A stretch of DNA of 64,000 bases from Brachypterus glaber (GCA_958510825.1 OY294044.1:101098893-101162892), one strand, 5' to 3'. Positions 10,311-22,495 are shown, numbered from the stretch's first letter. A program made the numbers and translations. The notes: generated by a model from the sequence alone, not told the origin.

Positions 10311-10995
10311 TTAGATGGCTTCCTTTATCTATTGTACAATCTTTTCACGGCAGACATCCCAAAAATAGGTGAAACCCAAGTATCCCTATTAGCCCTTCTA
10401 GCAGAAGCTAGAAATCACAATACACTCAGCATTAAATCCAAACCCTGGCCTAATGATTTTTCAAATGTAAAAATTAAAAACGCTTACAAAATAAAAGCCA
10501 TTTTAGTATTCAGGAAAGAAAGGCTTCACCTCAACCCTTTCAGATAAATGACCTAGAGCACTAGATAGGTGGGTAGTTTGAGTGCTTTGTGTAGTGTGTT
10601 AACTATCCACCCACCCTAACAACCCTGCCTATCCGGTGCTCTAAAATGACCAAGACAATAACTGGGAACACTACGTTGAATATTCAGGCATAACCCTATC
10701 CAATAACCTTACGTGGGATCAGCAAGTCAAAAAACCCTCTAAACAGCCAACGAATTGCAACGTCCCCCTTTAAAAAAGTCCAAACTATACCCCCTTCTAG
10801 ACAGGAAAAGTATTATTTGAAAAACAAGTACCTAAAGCAATCAAACTCTCAAGTTAGTACTTTTTTTTTGGAGTCCCAGCTTGGAATAAATTAAACCTTA
10901 ACAAAAATTCCTGTTCAAACTTGAGTATTTCGAAAACACAGTACTCAAAATACAATTACGAAATTCTCACTATTCATGAAAAGATTAAACATGTT
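10311..10995 (+). pseudogene. Jockey-like LINE fragment (RT C-terminal half)
   Basis: Plus-strand translation in shifting frames gives LLYNLFTADIP and ALLAEARNHN, then YVEYSGITLSNNLTWDQQV, KLYPLLDRKSII and VPAWNKLN. These are the conserved blocks downstream of the RT active site in Jockey-clade LINEs (usually LYTADIP, FADDTA, YLGxxLDxxLTWxxHI, LYPLL.RKS, YGxxxWG). The FADDT active site itself seems eroded (LLALLAEA). Several frameshifts, stops and a MITE at 10554-10643 make it a dead fragment. Confidence 0.72.
10554..10643. mobile_element. 90-bp hAT-type MITE inside the LINE
   Basis: The ends TAGAGCAC and GTGCTCTA are inverted, with GATAGG/CCTATC inside them. AAATGACC is repeated exactly on both sides (10546-10553, 10644-10651). 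The 8-bp duplication and the TAGAG terminus fit the hAT superfamily. An inner GTGGGTAGTT/AACTATCCAC pair makes the unit strongly palindromic. Confidence 0.88.
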
Positions 10996-11119
10996 CTTAA
11001 CCACTAATGGTGTCCACATCAGTGAGCTTGTCCCCCCCCCCTAATCGACATCCAATCATCCAAACCAACGACAGTTTTCACTACATGCTTTCACGTTTTA
11101 AAAATTAAATAAATAACTT

Positions 11120-11316
11120 TTTTCTATTTTGCATCTTTTATAATTTTGCGTGTTCTTATAGGCCCATAAGAGGTCTCTACTTTTTTTTTTTTGGTTGGCA
11201 ACAGACAAAAGCCCATCGCTTGACGTTTTCCGTGCAAATGTCAGCGTCTCTTTACAAAATTTTGTGTTTAGGTTATTTTTACCATGTTAAAATTGTGGCT
11301 TGGTGATCTGAGGGGA
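11120..11316 (+). repeat. TAGGCCCATAAG dispersed repeat, copy 1 (partial)
   Basis: Blocks TTGCGTGTTC, TAGGCCCATAAG, GGTTGGCAACA, CTTGACGTTTT, GCAAATGTCA and ATTTTTACCATGTT recur in order at 31193-31436 and 33781-34045. This copy stops matching after GGCTTGGTGATC and so is truncated at its right end. Confidence 0.75.
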
Positions 11317-12008
11317 ATCCCTTATACGAGAGCAGCATAATACGTTTTAGGTATTAGTTACTGCGTTCTATTTAAGACACGGAGAATAGTTATTAATTAA
11401 TACACTGTAAATGAAAATATGGTAAAGCAAATAAAGTAGGTCATATGTTACTAGCAAAGAAAGTGGTAAATTTAAATCAGTACTGTAAATTCACTGTTAT
11501 CTGTAAAAATGAGAATTTTTATTTTGGTAATTGTACTGCTATCTTTTGTAGAATGTAAGCTATAATTATGGTAATTTTCGGGACTGTGTGTAAAAGTGCC
11601 GGGTTTTTGGACCACATGCATGAATTTTAATGCAAAATTATTGTACCGACAGAAAAAGAACTGACATTTTACTAAACCGAGTAATATTAAGGTTTATTTA
11701 AAAAATATTGTAAATTCACATTTTGACATACTACTGAAAGATTGACGGACAAATTTAGAGTGTATGACTGAAGTTGGTCATAAATACGTTGATGACCTTT
11801 ATTTTAGTTAATAACTTTTTTTCGGCTCTGCCTGATTTTTTTTAAATTTCACTTTTACAAATAATAAAAGTTTAAAGTTTTCAAATAGTACGTTTCTTAT
11901 TTTTAAATCTATGTGAATTCTGCTCGTCGTATATTATTTAATGACATTTATATTATTAATTATTCATTAAAAATAATAAGTTATTTATTACTAAGCATTA
12001 GGAAATTT
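11317..12008. other. AT-rich sequence, weak repeat signals only
   Basis: No gene was recognised. An imperfect inverted pair (around ATGACATTTATATT near 11940 and its inverse near 12085) brackets the following hairpin and may mark a degraded MITE. Confidence 0.4.
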
Positions 12009-12054
12009 ACACACCTAAATTTGTTTACATACAAAATGTTAAATTAGGTGTGTT
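12009..12054. repeat. Short hairpin
   Basis: ACACACCTAAATTTG pairs with the inverse sequence ending TAGGTGTGT across a short loop. It is probably the core of a small decayed foldback. Confidence 0.45.
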
Positions 12055-12360
12055 TTCAAAATAATAATATGGAAAAATTTAAATGTCATATCAATAATTA
12101 AAATCAAAACGACGGTTTTAAGGTTAAACTACGACAAACAGAAATATACATAATATTATAGGGTTTTATCCTTGTACATTTAGTATAGAGAACCATCCAT
12201 AAATGGCATTACATCTTTTTTCCATGTTAATATCCTGTAAGGACGGGGGACGTCCCTCTACACGGTGTTTGCAGTGTTTCGTCATAAAATTAAGGGATGA
12301 CTTCACATCACAAAACATGAAAAATCAGCATAGGAAATTAAACCCAAGAGAGTTGACTTT

Positions 12361-12566
12361 TTAAAATTGTACTAAAAATAAGGTTTTTAATTAACAACTC
12401 TGGTAGCCTTTGAGCTAGAGCGACGAAGTTTTGCAATTAAACTTGTATTAATAAGGGCAATAAGTTTTAAGTTAATTATTTGTTTTTTATCTATCCAGAG
12501 GCGTACCTAGACGGAAAGTGTGTGAGGCAGGCTTAACACATTTTTGCCCCAAACTTATTTATGTGT
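12361..12566 (+). repeat. Dispersed repeat, copy 2 (partner at 880-1070)
   Basis: This is in the same orientation and block order as 880-1070, including GTACTAAAAATAAGG, GAGCTAGAGCGA and CTATCCAGAGGCGT. It is not coding. Confidence 0.7.
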
Positions 12567-13088
12567 ATTCCTTTACATTACAGCATTAAAATTTTATTGG
12601 GGGCAAGCCAATTTATTCCTAACAAAAAGTTTTTGCTAAATTCCCAAAAAGTTCCAGTCTTTTTTATTGGGAGGGGGGTTAATAGGAAACAGATTGAATT
12701 ACATATTTTTTAGAAATCCTAAAGTATAGTATTTTTCAGAATCTCATACGCAATAATTTTATAAAATCTGTTAATTAATATTGTAATGTTAAGAGCCGCA
12801 GGGGATCGTTCAAGTATTACGCAACGCAAATTTTGATTATTTTGGACCCCCACCCCCCTGTAACGCTATTTTCCTATACCATTAACATGGGCGTAACACT
12901 CCAAAAAGCCTTTTTATTAAAATTTATGGCAGGCACTCGGACTCGGCTCGGTAATCATGCTATTATTCACCGCACTGATGAACTTTTCAGCCTCATCATG
13001 ATCTTAGACCATGGTCCCAGGGTCTTGACAGAGAAATAAAAATATAATATATCCATCATCAATAAGGTGTCGATATTTTCGTTTTTTT
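12567..13088. other. Unassigned sequence
   Basis: A block near 12805 (GTTCAAGTATTACG, CGCAAATTTTGAT) resembles the inverse of 26049-26095. No gene was recognised. The open frame at 12833-13039 has no recognisable product. Confidence 0.4.
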
Positions 13089-15724
13089 CTAGAAGCTGCA
13101 TTGCAATACAATATTGTTTGCCACAATCTTGGACTCTTTTGAAGACGAGTAAAGATAAGACGAAGCAAGTGTATCAGAGCACGTAGTATCCCAAACTAGA
13201 TGAGCTCCATGTGACTAAGGTACCAGAGACAAGCCATCCACTCTTCTTCCGTCATCTCTGTATAAACCAACGGGTTTAAGAATTGATGGGATATTTGCAC
13301 TGGATAACGCTTGATGTATTTATTGATTTACTGCCTTATGACGCGAATAACGACCAACACTTTTTTGGCAAAACAGACCATAAATTCCATTTCCATGGAT
13401 CACCACAAATACACAAATGGGGTTCACACAAATTTAAACCAAGTCTCAAATCAACAGCAATACGAAAAAAGATATTGTTCAGTAAGGTTCCCAAGTTTTT
13501 ACAAGGTAGCGCATTTAACCAAGCTCCAGAGAAAGAAGACTTGCCAGCCAAGAATCTTCCTTTATCAACATCTGATTTTAAAGGAAGGTTTTTAGAAATT
13601 CTATCCCAATTCTGAAGCCAAAGTTCATCGGGAACTTTATTTAAATTAAGGTTATTCCAGACTACTAATGTTTCCTCATAACCATTGATCCAAGATAAGC
13701 CATCTTCTTTATTTGAAGACAGGAAAGAAAGGGCAAATCCAGAAACAAAGTTAACGGAAAAAAGAAAAGCAGGTAAATATATGTCCTTCACCATTCTTAT
13801 TCCAAGACCTCCTTCTTTAACAGGTGAAGATGCCACTTTTAAAGATTTCTTCATCAAACTTATCAATATTTTCTTTAAAATTATAAAGAGGTGCTCAGAA
13901 TATATGTAAGCTTTGGAATGGCTAGGCAATGTTGAAGAAGATAAAACGCAAGATGCGCATTTATTGACTCAAGCCAATTGACGAGAAGTTTTAAGTCTGA
14001 CAGTTTTTTATTCAAAGTTGGTTCAGTAGCTTCTGAAACTATAGGTGATCCCAATAGCATAAGATCCTTAGTGACCACACGGATTCCTGACGATATAATT
14101 TGAAAAGTTTTGCAATACTGAATTGTCGTAATTCGAACAAAAATATATTTCTCAATTATCAGGATTAATTTGTAATCCCAAATGATTACAGTTTTCTATT
14201 AACTTTAAAATTTAAAAGAACTGCGCCAGGAGTTCCCCCTAAAGTTCCATCATCAAGGTATTAAGTTCGGAGGGTAATTTAGAAATCATAGGCTGAATAG
14301 CCATACAGAAAAGCATTGGTCCAGCAGGATCTCCTTGTTGAGCACCGACTTCAGACAAAATGGTATCATCTTCGTAACACAAATAAGATATATCCTTGTA
14401 GCATTGAGTCAAAAAATGGAATATATTCGGAGTCATAGTAAAAACCATGTAGCATTACGTCTTTTTCAATGGAATTAAATGCGTTCTTAAAATCAATTTT
14501 AGGCAAGATTTTAATAGATAATTTGTTTTTATCTATAAAGCTTCTAACAGCATGAACCACAGATTCACCTTTAGTACCAAACCCAACCTGAACTGGTCGA
14601 AGATATTCTTCGACTTGCTCTCGAACCAAGTAACAAGCTAACTAGCTGCTATTCTTTTTAAGTTTGTACCAACAGCAATAGGCTGAATACCACCATCGTG
14701 CAATTAGAGAAGCTCCATAAAAAAGGCGTGTAACTATAATTTATTTTTCCAGACAACATCAAATTGATAAGTCTAGTCAAAGAAGACAAAAGTTTTGATC
14801 CATCCTCTCCAAGATTAAGTAAAGTTAAATCTTTTAAATGCTGAGGACGTAATCCGTCAATTCCTCCAGCAGACCGGTTTGGAAAGTTTTGAATTGCAGC
14901 TCTAATTTTGTCCTCGTCAATGTTAAAATCTTCCAAAATGGGTACTGGCTGAGGAAACTGCAACATTCTAGAAGGTTTGGGGTGTTTACTTTTTAAGTAT
15001 CCTGATTTTGTGGTGGCAATGTATCACTGGATGACAAAATATTTATTGTACTTCGAATATCACTATCTCCAACTTTTGACTCAACTCTGATTTTTAAGGT
15101 ACAAAGCTTAGTATTTTTTTTAGATGATAAAAACAGTTTCGGCCTGTGTTAATTCGAAGCAATTATGTTTAACAAAATTTGTTAAAGTTTTTTTTATAGG
15201 TAATCTTAAAGCAGTGTAAGGAAATTGGAATAGGTTTCCCCAGGAATCTATATCGTTGAGTGTGGAACATCTATCTATAAGGGATGTTAATCGTCGAGCA
15301 ACTGTAGCGTGCTCCTTTAGGAATTCTTTTAATTATAACTGTATAAGATTTTAACTTAGTTGAAGACGAAGTTGATTAACATATTTAAATTCATTAAGTG
15401 GTACTATTTTGTTTAAATTTTTTGGGATCGATGTATTCTTTCCTTGTGGCATTGCAAAACATGGTAATTCTTAAAGGATTTATTACAGTCACAATTATAC
15501 TTATTGCCTTCAACTGAATAACTTTGTGACGAATCGTCCACAGTAATAGGATAACTTTTTGATTCGTCTATTTTATTTTTCACTTTTACACTATTTGTTT
15601 TGCTTGATTTAGCTTCTCTTAGGTCTTTTGATGGGATGTTATCTTTAAAATCATTAATTTTTTTCCTTGAGTTTTGTAAGTTGTGATAATTTGAGAAGAA
15701 TTCTTCATCTGAGTCATCACTCAT
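13089..15724 (-). pseudogene. Decayed non-LTR retrotransposon with zinc finger, RT and knuckle/endonuclease-like end
   Basis: Reading from 15724 down: an acidic N-terminus with a zinc-finger-like block (CDCNKSF...LQCHKERIH); then FPNRSAGGIDGLRPQHLKDL (14850-14910); the RT motif-A region DFKNAFNS; motif B GAQQGDPAGPM; and, one frame over, LDDGTLGG at about 14236-14258, the RT active site. Next come PVKEGGLGIR, GAWLNALP and RIAVDLRLG, then CICG. After another frameshift come GLFCQKSVGRYSRH and [12 protein letters not shown]...VWDTTCSDT, ending at 13089. The Cys/His knuckle followed by a (P)DG...D pattern resembles the restriction-like endonuclease end of R2/NeSL-type LINEs. That assignment is inference. 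At least four frameshifts plus in-frame stops rule out function. Confidence 0.82.
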
Positions 15725-15882
15725 ATTTTGGATTTAATTTTAATATGGCATAAATAACAGGGAACAATACACAATATTACAGTACAAAAAGATTAAAAAC
15801 TGGGTTAAAATCGTATAAAATTGGTAAAAATATAGATAAAGATTTAAAAAGATATTGACACACGTCAGTCAAAATGTATAAA

Positions 15883-16022
<140 letters not shown>

Positions 16023-16660
16023 TTATTATCATAATTATTATATATTATAATATCACACATTTATGTTTTATATTTGTTATAATGTTATTAATTAACAAAA
16101 AATCTCAAGTATCCAACAATAAAAGCATCATCGACTATAGTATAAACCCCATAAAAGATACTGTGACAAATATCTAACTCGTAGTAAGTATACTGCTTTC
16201 GTATAAGGGATGCCCCTTAGACGAAATTACCCGAATCGCACCCGAACTGATCTTCGCCTTTTACCACACTCTGGCAAATGAGTTAGTGCACGTTTTATGG
16301 GAACTAACGTATAAAGTTAGTAAAATCTTTTTTCGGTGTAGTTTTTGTTATAGGTACTGATATAAGTCCTAAACTCTTGTAATGGTTTTTGAGTGAAGTA
16401 ATTTTTTACTGTGTAATTTATAAATTTTATAAACGCAGTCATGTTGATTTCATTAAGTATAGAGTATAAAAGTTTAAAATTAATTTCTTCATTATTTTAA
16501 TTATTGTCTATAGAATATGGATGATTTATTAGATAAATTATTTTCACCTTTAACGCATTCACACACATGTTGGAGTAAACTTTTAGGTTAGAATACACTG
16601 GCCTGCATTTGAAAACTTTTTCAAAGCTTTTTGGATTTCGTTGAGTAATCTTATCTTAAC
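16023..16660. other. Unassigned sequence between two microsatellites
   Basis: No gene or repeat partner was recognised. A slightly less AT-rich patch lies at 16190-16310. Confidence 0.4.
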
Positions 16661-16662
16661 AA

Positions 16663-16891
<229 letters not shown>

Positions 16892-17018
16892 GTATTTCAA
16901 CAATTGATAATTCCAAAACTGGCTTTAGTTTCCTCCTATAACGTATTGTTTTTAAACTACTGCCAAACTCAAAATGGAGAATCTAACATGGTGGACAAAT
17001 TTGGTGATTTTAATAGTA

Positions 17019-18330
17019 GTCCAGTCAAATAATAAATTTAAATTGCAATAAATTTAGACCAGCTTATATTGTCACGAATGATGGGTTCTTTCTTGTTACG
17101 AATAATGGTGCTTCCTTGCCATTTTGCTGGATACGGGTTGGGGTAATTGAAACACTTCTTTATAACACACCTTCTTACCACTTTAGGTTATAGAGAAGTC
17201 AGTTACTTTGCCCAATGGGCACTGCCCACTTTGGGACTACTCAACTATCGACCCTACGGTATTCAATCTGATAATCTATCTATTTCTAATTCCAATTCTA
17301 ATTCTACGTACCGTATTTATACAAAAATGTTTTACAAACAAACCTAGTTTATTTAAGTTCAATAACACAAGAATGCTTGGTGTGCAAAACATCTTTATGC
17401 AATACAAGGTACTAATTTATAAATAATAAAATTGTTTTATGAAATTTAGGTAAAGCCTGTATGGCTACCTAGCCAACTCTTGACAATATTTTAAACGGTA
17501 GTAGTGGATGGTAACACTCCTTTTAGAGTGATTTGCGTAAAGGGTGACCGCTATCTTGAATTTAAGGGTTGGGTTGCTTAATATGCATCTTACGATAAAA
17601 ATGCATATAACCAATTTTGTTAAGGAGGAAATTTCCAACAATTTTTGTTTTGATAATTTTTTTAATATATTAATAACAATCGAGTTAGTTTACAAATAGC
17701 CACGTGGGACGTGAAATTATTTTTTCCCCTTTTTCAACCAAATTATTCATCGGACGATAAAAGTGGTTATGAGCAAACTTATAGCTCTTAAAATTCTCTA
17801 TAAGCTTTATATATTATAAATTTTCATAGGTATTTTGGTATGGTTACAGAGAGCGCAACACAGTGCCTACTGTAACAGTAACATAATACTTATAAAAATG
17901 CATAATGTATCGAACTTTATAGAGAATTTCAAGAGCTACAAGTTCGATCATAACCACTTTTATACTGAAATGAATAATTTAGCTGAAAAATCGAAAAAAA
18001 AAACAATTTCACCCCCAACATGGCAATTTTTGAATATTTCTATATCTATATCTATTTCTAACTCGATTGTTACTAATATATTAAAAAAATGATCCAAACA
18101 AAAATTTTCTTCTTCTTAACAAAATTTGTTATATGCATTTTTATCGTAAGATGCATATTTAGAGAGATAACCGCACTCACCCCTAAAATTCAATAAAGCG
18201 GACACCCCTTACCCAAATCACCCGGTGAAAAACTAACAGGAGTTTTTTGTTACTATCCACTACTACCATTTAAAATATCAGCCCGTGTACATTTATTACA
18301 ATTTAACATAGGAAGTTCTCGTTATTTAAC
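17019..18330. mobile_element. TA-flanked foldback element, copy A, interrupted by a solo LTR
   Basis: The ends are GTCCAGTCAAATAA (17021 on) and the inverse at TTATTTAACTGGAC (about 18317-18330), with TA outside. Long inverted arms cover 17490-17830 and 17905-18290 (GGTAGTAGTGGAT, TATGCATCTTACGATAAAAA and inverses). Copy B is at 35035-35864. Compared with B, this copy carries an insertion at 17070-17485. No transposase is present. Confidence 0.82.
17070..17485. mobile_element. Solo LTR, 416 bp, TSD ATAT
   Basis: The insertion starts TGTCACG and ends TTGACA, giving the TG...CA with inverted TGTCA/TGACA ends of a retrotransposon LTR. ATAT flanks both sides (17066-17069, 17486-17489). Foldback copy B shows the uninterrupted sequence GCTTATATTTTAAA at the same point, so the insertion and its 4-bp duplication are directly supported. 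An AATAAA lies near 17424. No internal retrotransposon sequence remains, as after LTR-LTR recombination. The family is not identified. Confidence 0.8.
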
Positions 18331-18845
18331 TGGACTAAGAAACGATTTTTTTCTTAAAAATCATTATTTTCATTATTAATTAGATTTCAAAAAAAAAAAA
18401 AAAAAATGGATTATTTCATAACCAATGTATTTGTTTATAACAATTTTTTAAACAATAAGAGTAAAAAATTTATTTTCATGTGGCTTCTGTCAATAAAAAA
18501 ATAAAGCAAACGGGATATTAAAAAAAATGTTTCAATGCCTTATTTACGTTTTTAATTTTTCATTATTGTTAATGTTGTTAATAAAAATGGAAAATTAAAT
18601 TTTTTTAACTTTTCCACCGAGGGAGGATATTTTCTACAGCCTTTAAGGAATAGCTTTAAAAAAGGAAAACAAATCAGGCATCTATTTCAAAAATTATGGA
18701 GATTTTATTGTTATTTCCAAGTTGGAATTTTTTTTTAAATTATCACGACGGATTATTGTTTATTCAACTATCCAGCAAGTGCCTGATTTTTTTCATTCCT
18801 TAATATTCATATTTAATTAGTTAAAATATTTTTTTTGTTTAAGCG
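18331..18845. other. AT-rich sequence, nothing recognised
   Basis: No gene or repeat partner was recognised. A poly(A) run lies at 18391-18406. Confidence 0.4.
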
Positions 18846-18897
18846 TCCGAACCGGGCGACGCGTCGCGACGCTCGCGCAAGCCAAACGACCCGTTTT
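18846..18897. other. CpG-dense patch
   Basis: About 52 bases with many CpGs, centred on GGGCGACGCGTCGCGACG, which contains the palindrome CGACGCGTCG. It is sharply different from the AT-rich surroundings. No coding or promoter context was recognised. Confidence 0.6.
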
Positions 18898-19574
18898 CAA
18901 GCGTATTTTAACCTCAATTAAAATTATAAATATTATTGCTACAGTTCCAGGAGGTAAAGCTTTTTTTAGGAAATTTTCTGCTATCTTTGCATCTTTTTTC
19001 CGATTTTGGATATCTCCAATAGTTTTCGAGATATTAGCAAAAAACCAAACCCATTTTTTTTTATTTAATAGTTTTTAACTTTTGCAATTTATGCAGCCGC
19101 AACTTTTTTTTTTCAAAAATGCTGCTCATATTATGTGCCTTTTGCACATTTAATTAAAATGTCGTGCCTTATAAAAAAAGATATAATTCTTATATATTTT
19201 TATTGTGTTTAAATGAAGTAGGGCTGATCCCAATTTTATTTATTTAAGCTAAAGTTTAGTACAGAGGGTAGACCTTCAGGAAAGTCGTGTTTTATGAAAT
19301 ACCCCAATCAACTCGCAGAGAAAAGTACTAAATATATATAAAATTCATTGCAGGCCTGTTATATTGCAGAAATAATTCCTAGGCCAAATTTATTGCCGTT
19401 TGTAACGGCATTGCTTGTTGCAGATTCTATCTTATTTTAATAAATTTCTCTGAATCGAATCAATTTTGCATAGCTAATTGGTTTTACGAAATAGTCGGCA
19501 AGAACATCTACAAAAAGTGCTCTGCATTCAATTACAATGAAAATCGAATAAAAATCAAACCTTTGCGGCTTATT
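18898..19574. other. AT-rich sequence, nothing recognised
   Basis: No supported feature. Confidence 0.4.
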
Positions 19575-21120
19575 CAATTTTCATATATAATTACACAAGA
19601 GGCTGAGAAATAATTACGACCGACTGGAGTAATTATTTCATTTGACAGCAAAGAAGGGTATGTATAAGAGTTTTGGGCTAAATAAGAAAACCCGACAACA
19701 TCGCATTATTCTTGCGCTAAATGTAATATCATATTGAAAAAAAGCAATAATTTTTGCTTGTCTAAAAACCAATATAAATACATTTAGGTAGGATGTATAA
19801 TAAAAACACAACACAATATTAATTAAATATATCTATTTTTAAATAAGTATATTTAATTAATATTAAAAGTTAAAAGACTGTGTGTAACTTTTTCATAATC
19901 TAGTTTTGAATCATATCATGGAAATAAAGTAATTTAACATGTTGAAAGCCACATTAAATTACTTGTCTTGGGTAACACTGTCCCAAGGAACTACATGCTT
20001 TGGGTTATCGCTGAAACAGCTGGTTTGCTTACAGTGTTATTATAGTATAAATACCTCAAAAATAACTCCATAATCGTACTGAAACATAAGAAACTAGTCA
20101 CATAAGTCCAGCCTAATTACACATTGAATTACAGTATATTGAATCCGTAATAAAACACAACAAAATATTTTAATATTATAGTCAAGAGCAGTGAACACAA
20201 CACAGACCCTTTCTTTTGGCCCCACTATAGTTAATAACGTGCAAAGTTATTTTTATTTTGACGAGATGGCATTTGACACTTGAAGTTTCGTGTAATGTTG
20301 CCAAATCGTTCATTGACAGATGTCAAATTCTTAATTAAAATAATTAATTAAAGTATGTTCCGGGATGTAAAAAGGGCTGAAATTTTGGCTAAGTATTTAA
20401 TTTATATCTATCTATAAGCTTGTAAAGTCTTATCGTTGCAGGCAATTTAGCCCAAAATGCGATACCCTCCTTTGAATGAAAACTGTGAATTTTTCTCCAT
20501 AATTCGAAGAATCATGTGTAATTCGAAAGATTATTTTTTAACGATTTATAATATGTCAAACCAACTTTTTATATTTTTTTCATCGCAAATTGATATAAAT
20601 TGTTTTATTACGTATCTTAATATTTTAACGGGCATATTTTTTAATTTGGTTAATTTAAATACATTCTCAACTGCTAAACTAAAACCATTTTTAAATTGCA
20701 GATAATAGTTCTGTCAATAGTTTAATCAACTTACTGCAGTACTGACTAGCGCGGTACTGCGTTAGGCTTGCAAGCATGTTCATAAAAGTCAACCTATATA
20801 AACTGTCATTACATTTTATGAAAAGAATATTTTGAGGTATTATTTTGGTAAATAATAAATTAATAACAATAATAACAAATAGTAATATATTCATATTTAA
20901 TTATTAATTAGTATGAAATCTTGTTGTAAAAGAGAAATACTGAAAAACAAAATACTACAGAGATTCTCACTAGAATTTTCTACAGTAGAAAATTCCCAAT
21001 ATAGCTATAATATGATTGGACAGAAATAAACACGTGGCCAGAAATATTGTTAAATAATTGGTTGATAAAAACGTTAAAAAATAATCAATAGTATTGTTTT
21101 AATTTTTTAAATTCAAATAA
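19575..21120 (-). repeat. Dispersed repeat (partner 52050-52830, opposite strand) split by an insertion
   Basis: Segments 19575-19652 and about 20476-21120 match, in order, the reverse complement of 52050-52830. Shared blocks are ATAATTACACAAGAGGCTGA, GATGAAAACTGTGAATTTTT, AGTACTGACTAGCGCGGTAC and ATTTTCTACAGTAGAAAAT. In the partner copy the two segments are contiguous, so 19653-20475 is an insertion. Confidence 0.7.
19653..20475. mobile_element. Inserted DNA element with inverted ends (related copy ~21415-22010)
   Basis: The left end reads AAGAAGGGTATGTATAAG and then TTTTGGGCTAAA. The right end is the inverse, beginning AAGGAGGGTATCGCATTTTG on the minus strand. About 590 bp of its right part recurs in direct orientation at 21415-22010. 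There is no coding capacity. The target duplication is unclear. Confidence 0.6.
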
Positions 21121-21414
21121 AATGTTTTAAATAGGTGCGCTTAATGGAGCCCACCGCAAGACAGTGTTAAAATCATTAGGGCGTTCAACTGTCAAAGAAG
21201 GATATCTTTTTAAAGGTTAGTTGTATGCTTAACGAGAATAAAATGTTTTTGCTTAAAAAAAATGCAAATTGATGAAAAGAAATGATAAAAAACTGTTTAA
21301 TAAGTTTATTTGTTAATTTCATCAAAATAATTATTCTTTAACAATTTTTGTATTATCGTTAACGTGACAACAATTTATCTTATTTATCTGAACATCAACA
21401 TAACATTTGGAATA

Positions 21415-22010
21415 TATAATAAAAACACTGTATAATATTAATTAAATGTATTTATTTAACACCACAGCAAAGTCTCTTAAAACTTTTTCTTGGAAGTAAA
21501 GGTATGTAACACGTTGAAAGCCATATTAAGTTACTAGGTTACTACTATAACGTTGGAGCTGCTCGATTTCTTTACAATATTATAAGTATCAATACATACC
21601 TCAAAAACAACTCGATAATCTTACTGAAAAACTAGTCTGATAAGTCCAACACATATTGTGTAATACACAATGTATATTTTACACAATGTTAAATTCTTAA
21701 AAATTAACAACAAAACAACAAAATATTTTAATTTTACAGTCAAGGGCAGTCAACACATCACAATACACAGCCCTTGGCCTCACAGAAGAAGTTATTTTTA
21801 TTTTGACATGACATGACACTGGACACGAACCATAGTTAGGTGCAATGTTGCCAAATCGTGCATTGACATATGTCAAAATTTGTAATTAAAATAATTAGTT
21901 AATTATGTTCCGGGATGAAAAAAGGGCTGAAATGTTGGCTAAGTATTTATTTTTTATATAAATAGGCATCTAAAGTATTATCGTTGCAGGCGATTTAGCC
22001 CAAGTAAGCG
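21415..22010 (+). repeat. Second copy of the inserted element's right part
   Basis: Shares with 19795-20455, in order: AATATTAATTAAAT, GTTGAAAGCC, CAACAAAATATTTTAAT, AATGTTGCCAAATCGT, ATGTTCCGGGATG and TATCGTTGCAGGC. Divergence is visible throughout. It is a direct repeat and non-coding. Confidence 0.7.
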
Positions 22011-22430
22011 ATAAGCGGTAAGGGATTAGCTGTATGTCCCTAAGTCTGCGAAAATATAGATCTTACCTGAAAAGATACTCACAAGCTCGCTCTTTTACTG
22101 CGATTAATTCAAATTAAAAAGTGCGTTGTGTTATAACTTCTTTGACGGTCCCCCTTTTTTTGACAGATAAAAAATGTTTTATGTTTACCAGCCACTCAGC
22201 GTTAGTTATCGTCTTTCTGATTTTCTCTGAGCTTCACTGAACGCAGCTAATGTATACACTAAAAAACTTTGTGAACACATAAGTGGGTTTTGTTATTTTT
22301 AGTTTGGTTGGCTTGGCCTAAGCCGCTTGGGTAGTTAAAAGGGAAAGAGAAAAAATAAGATAGAAAAAAGAAAAAAAAAAGGACAAAAAATAATTTTAAT
22401 CCTGCAAGTATTTTTGTACATTTTTATAAG
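22011..22430. other. Unassigned sequence
   Basis: No gene or repeat partner was recognised. A patch of ordinary base composition lies at 22150-22330. Confidence 0.4.
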
Positions 22431-22495
22431 AAAATCCCTTGGAACAGCTCCAACAATTTTAATAAAACAAAATAACAAAAAAGTAAAACAATATT

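Noticed and set aside
19795..22010. Direct repeats considered as a pair of LTRs
   Set aside because: The first copy has inverted ends and interrupts another repeat as a DNA-type insertion. The sequence between the two is the second half of that interrupted repeat, not a retroelement interior.
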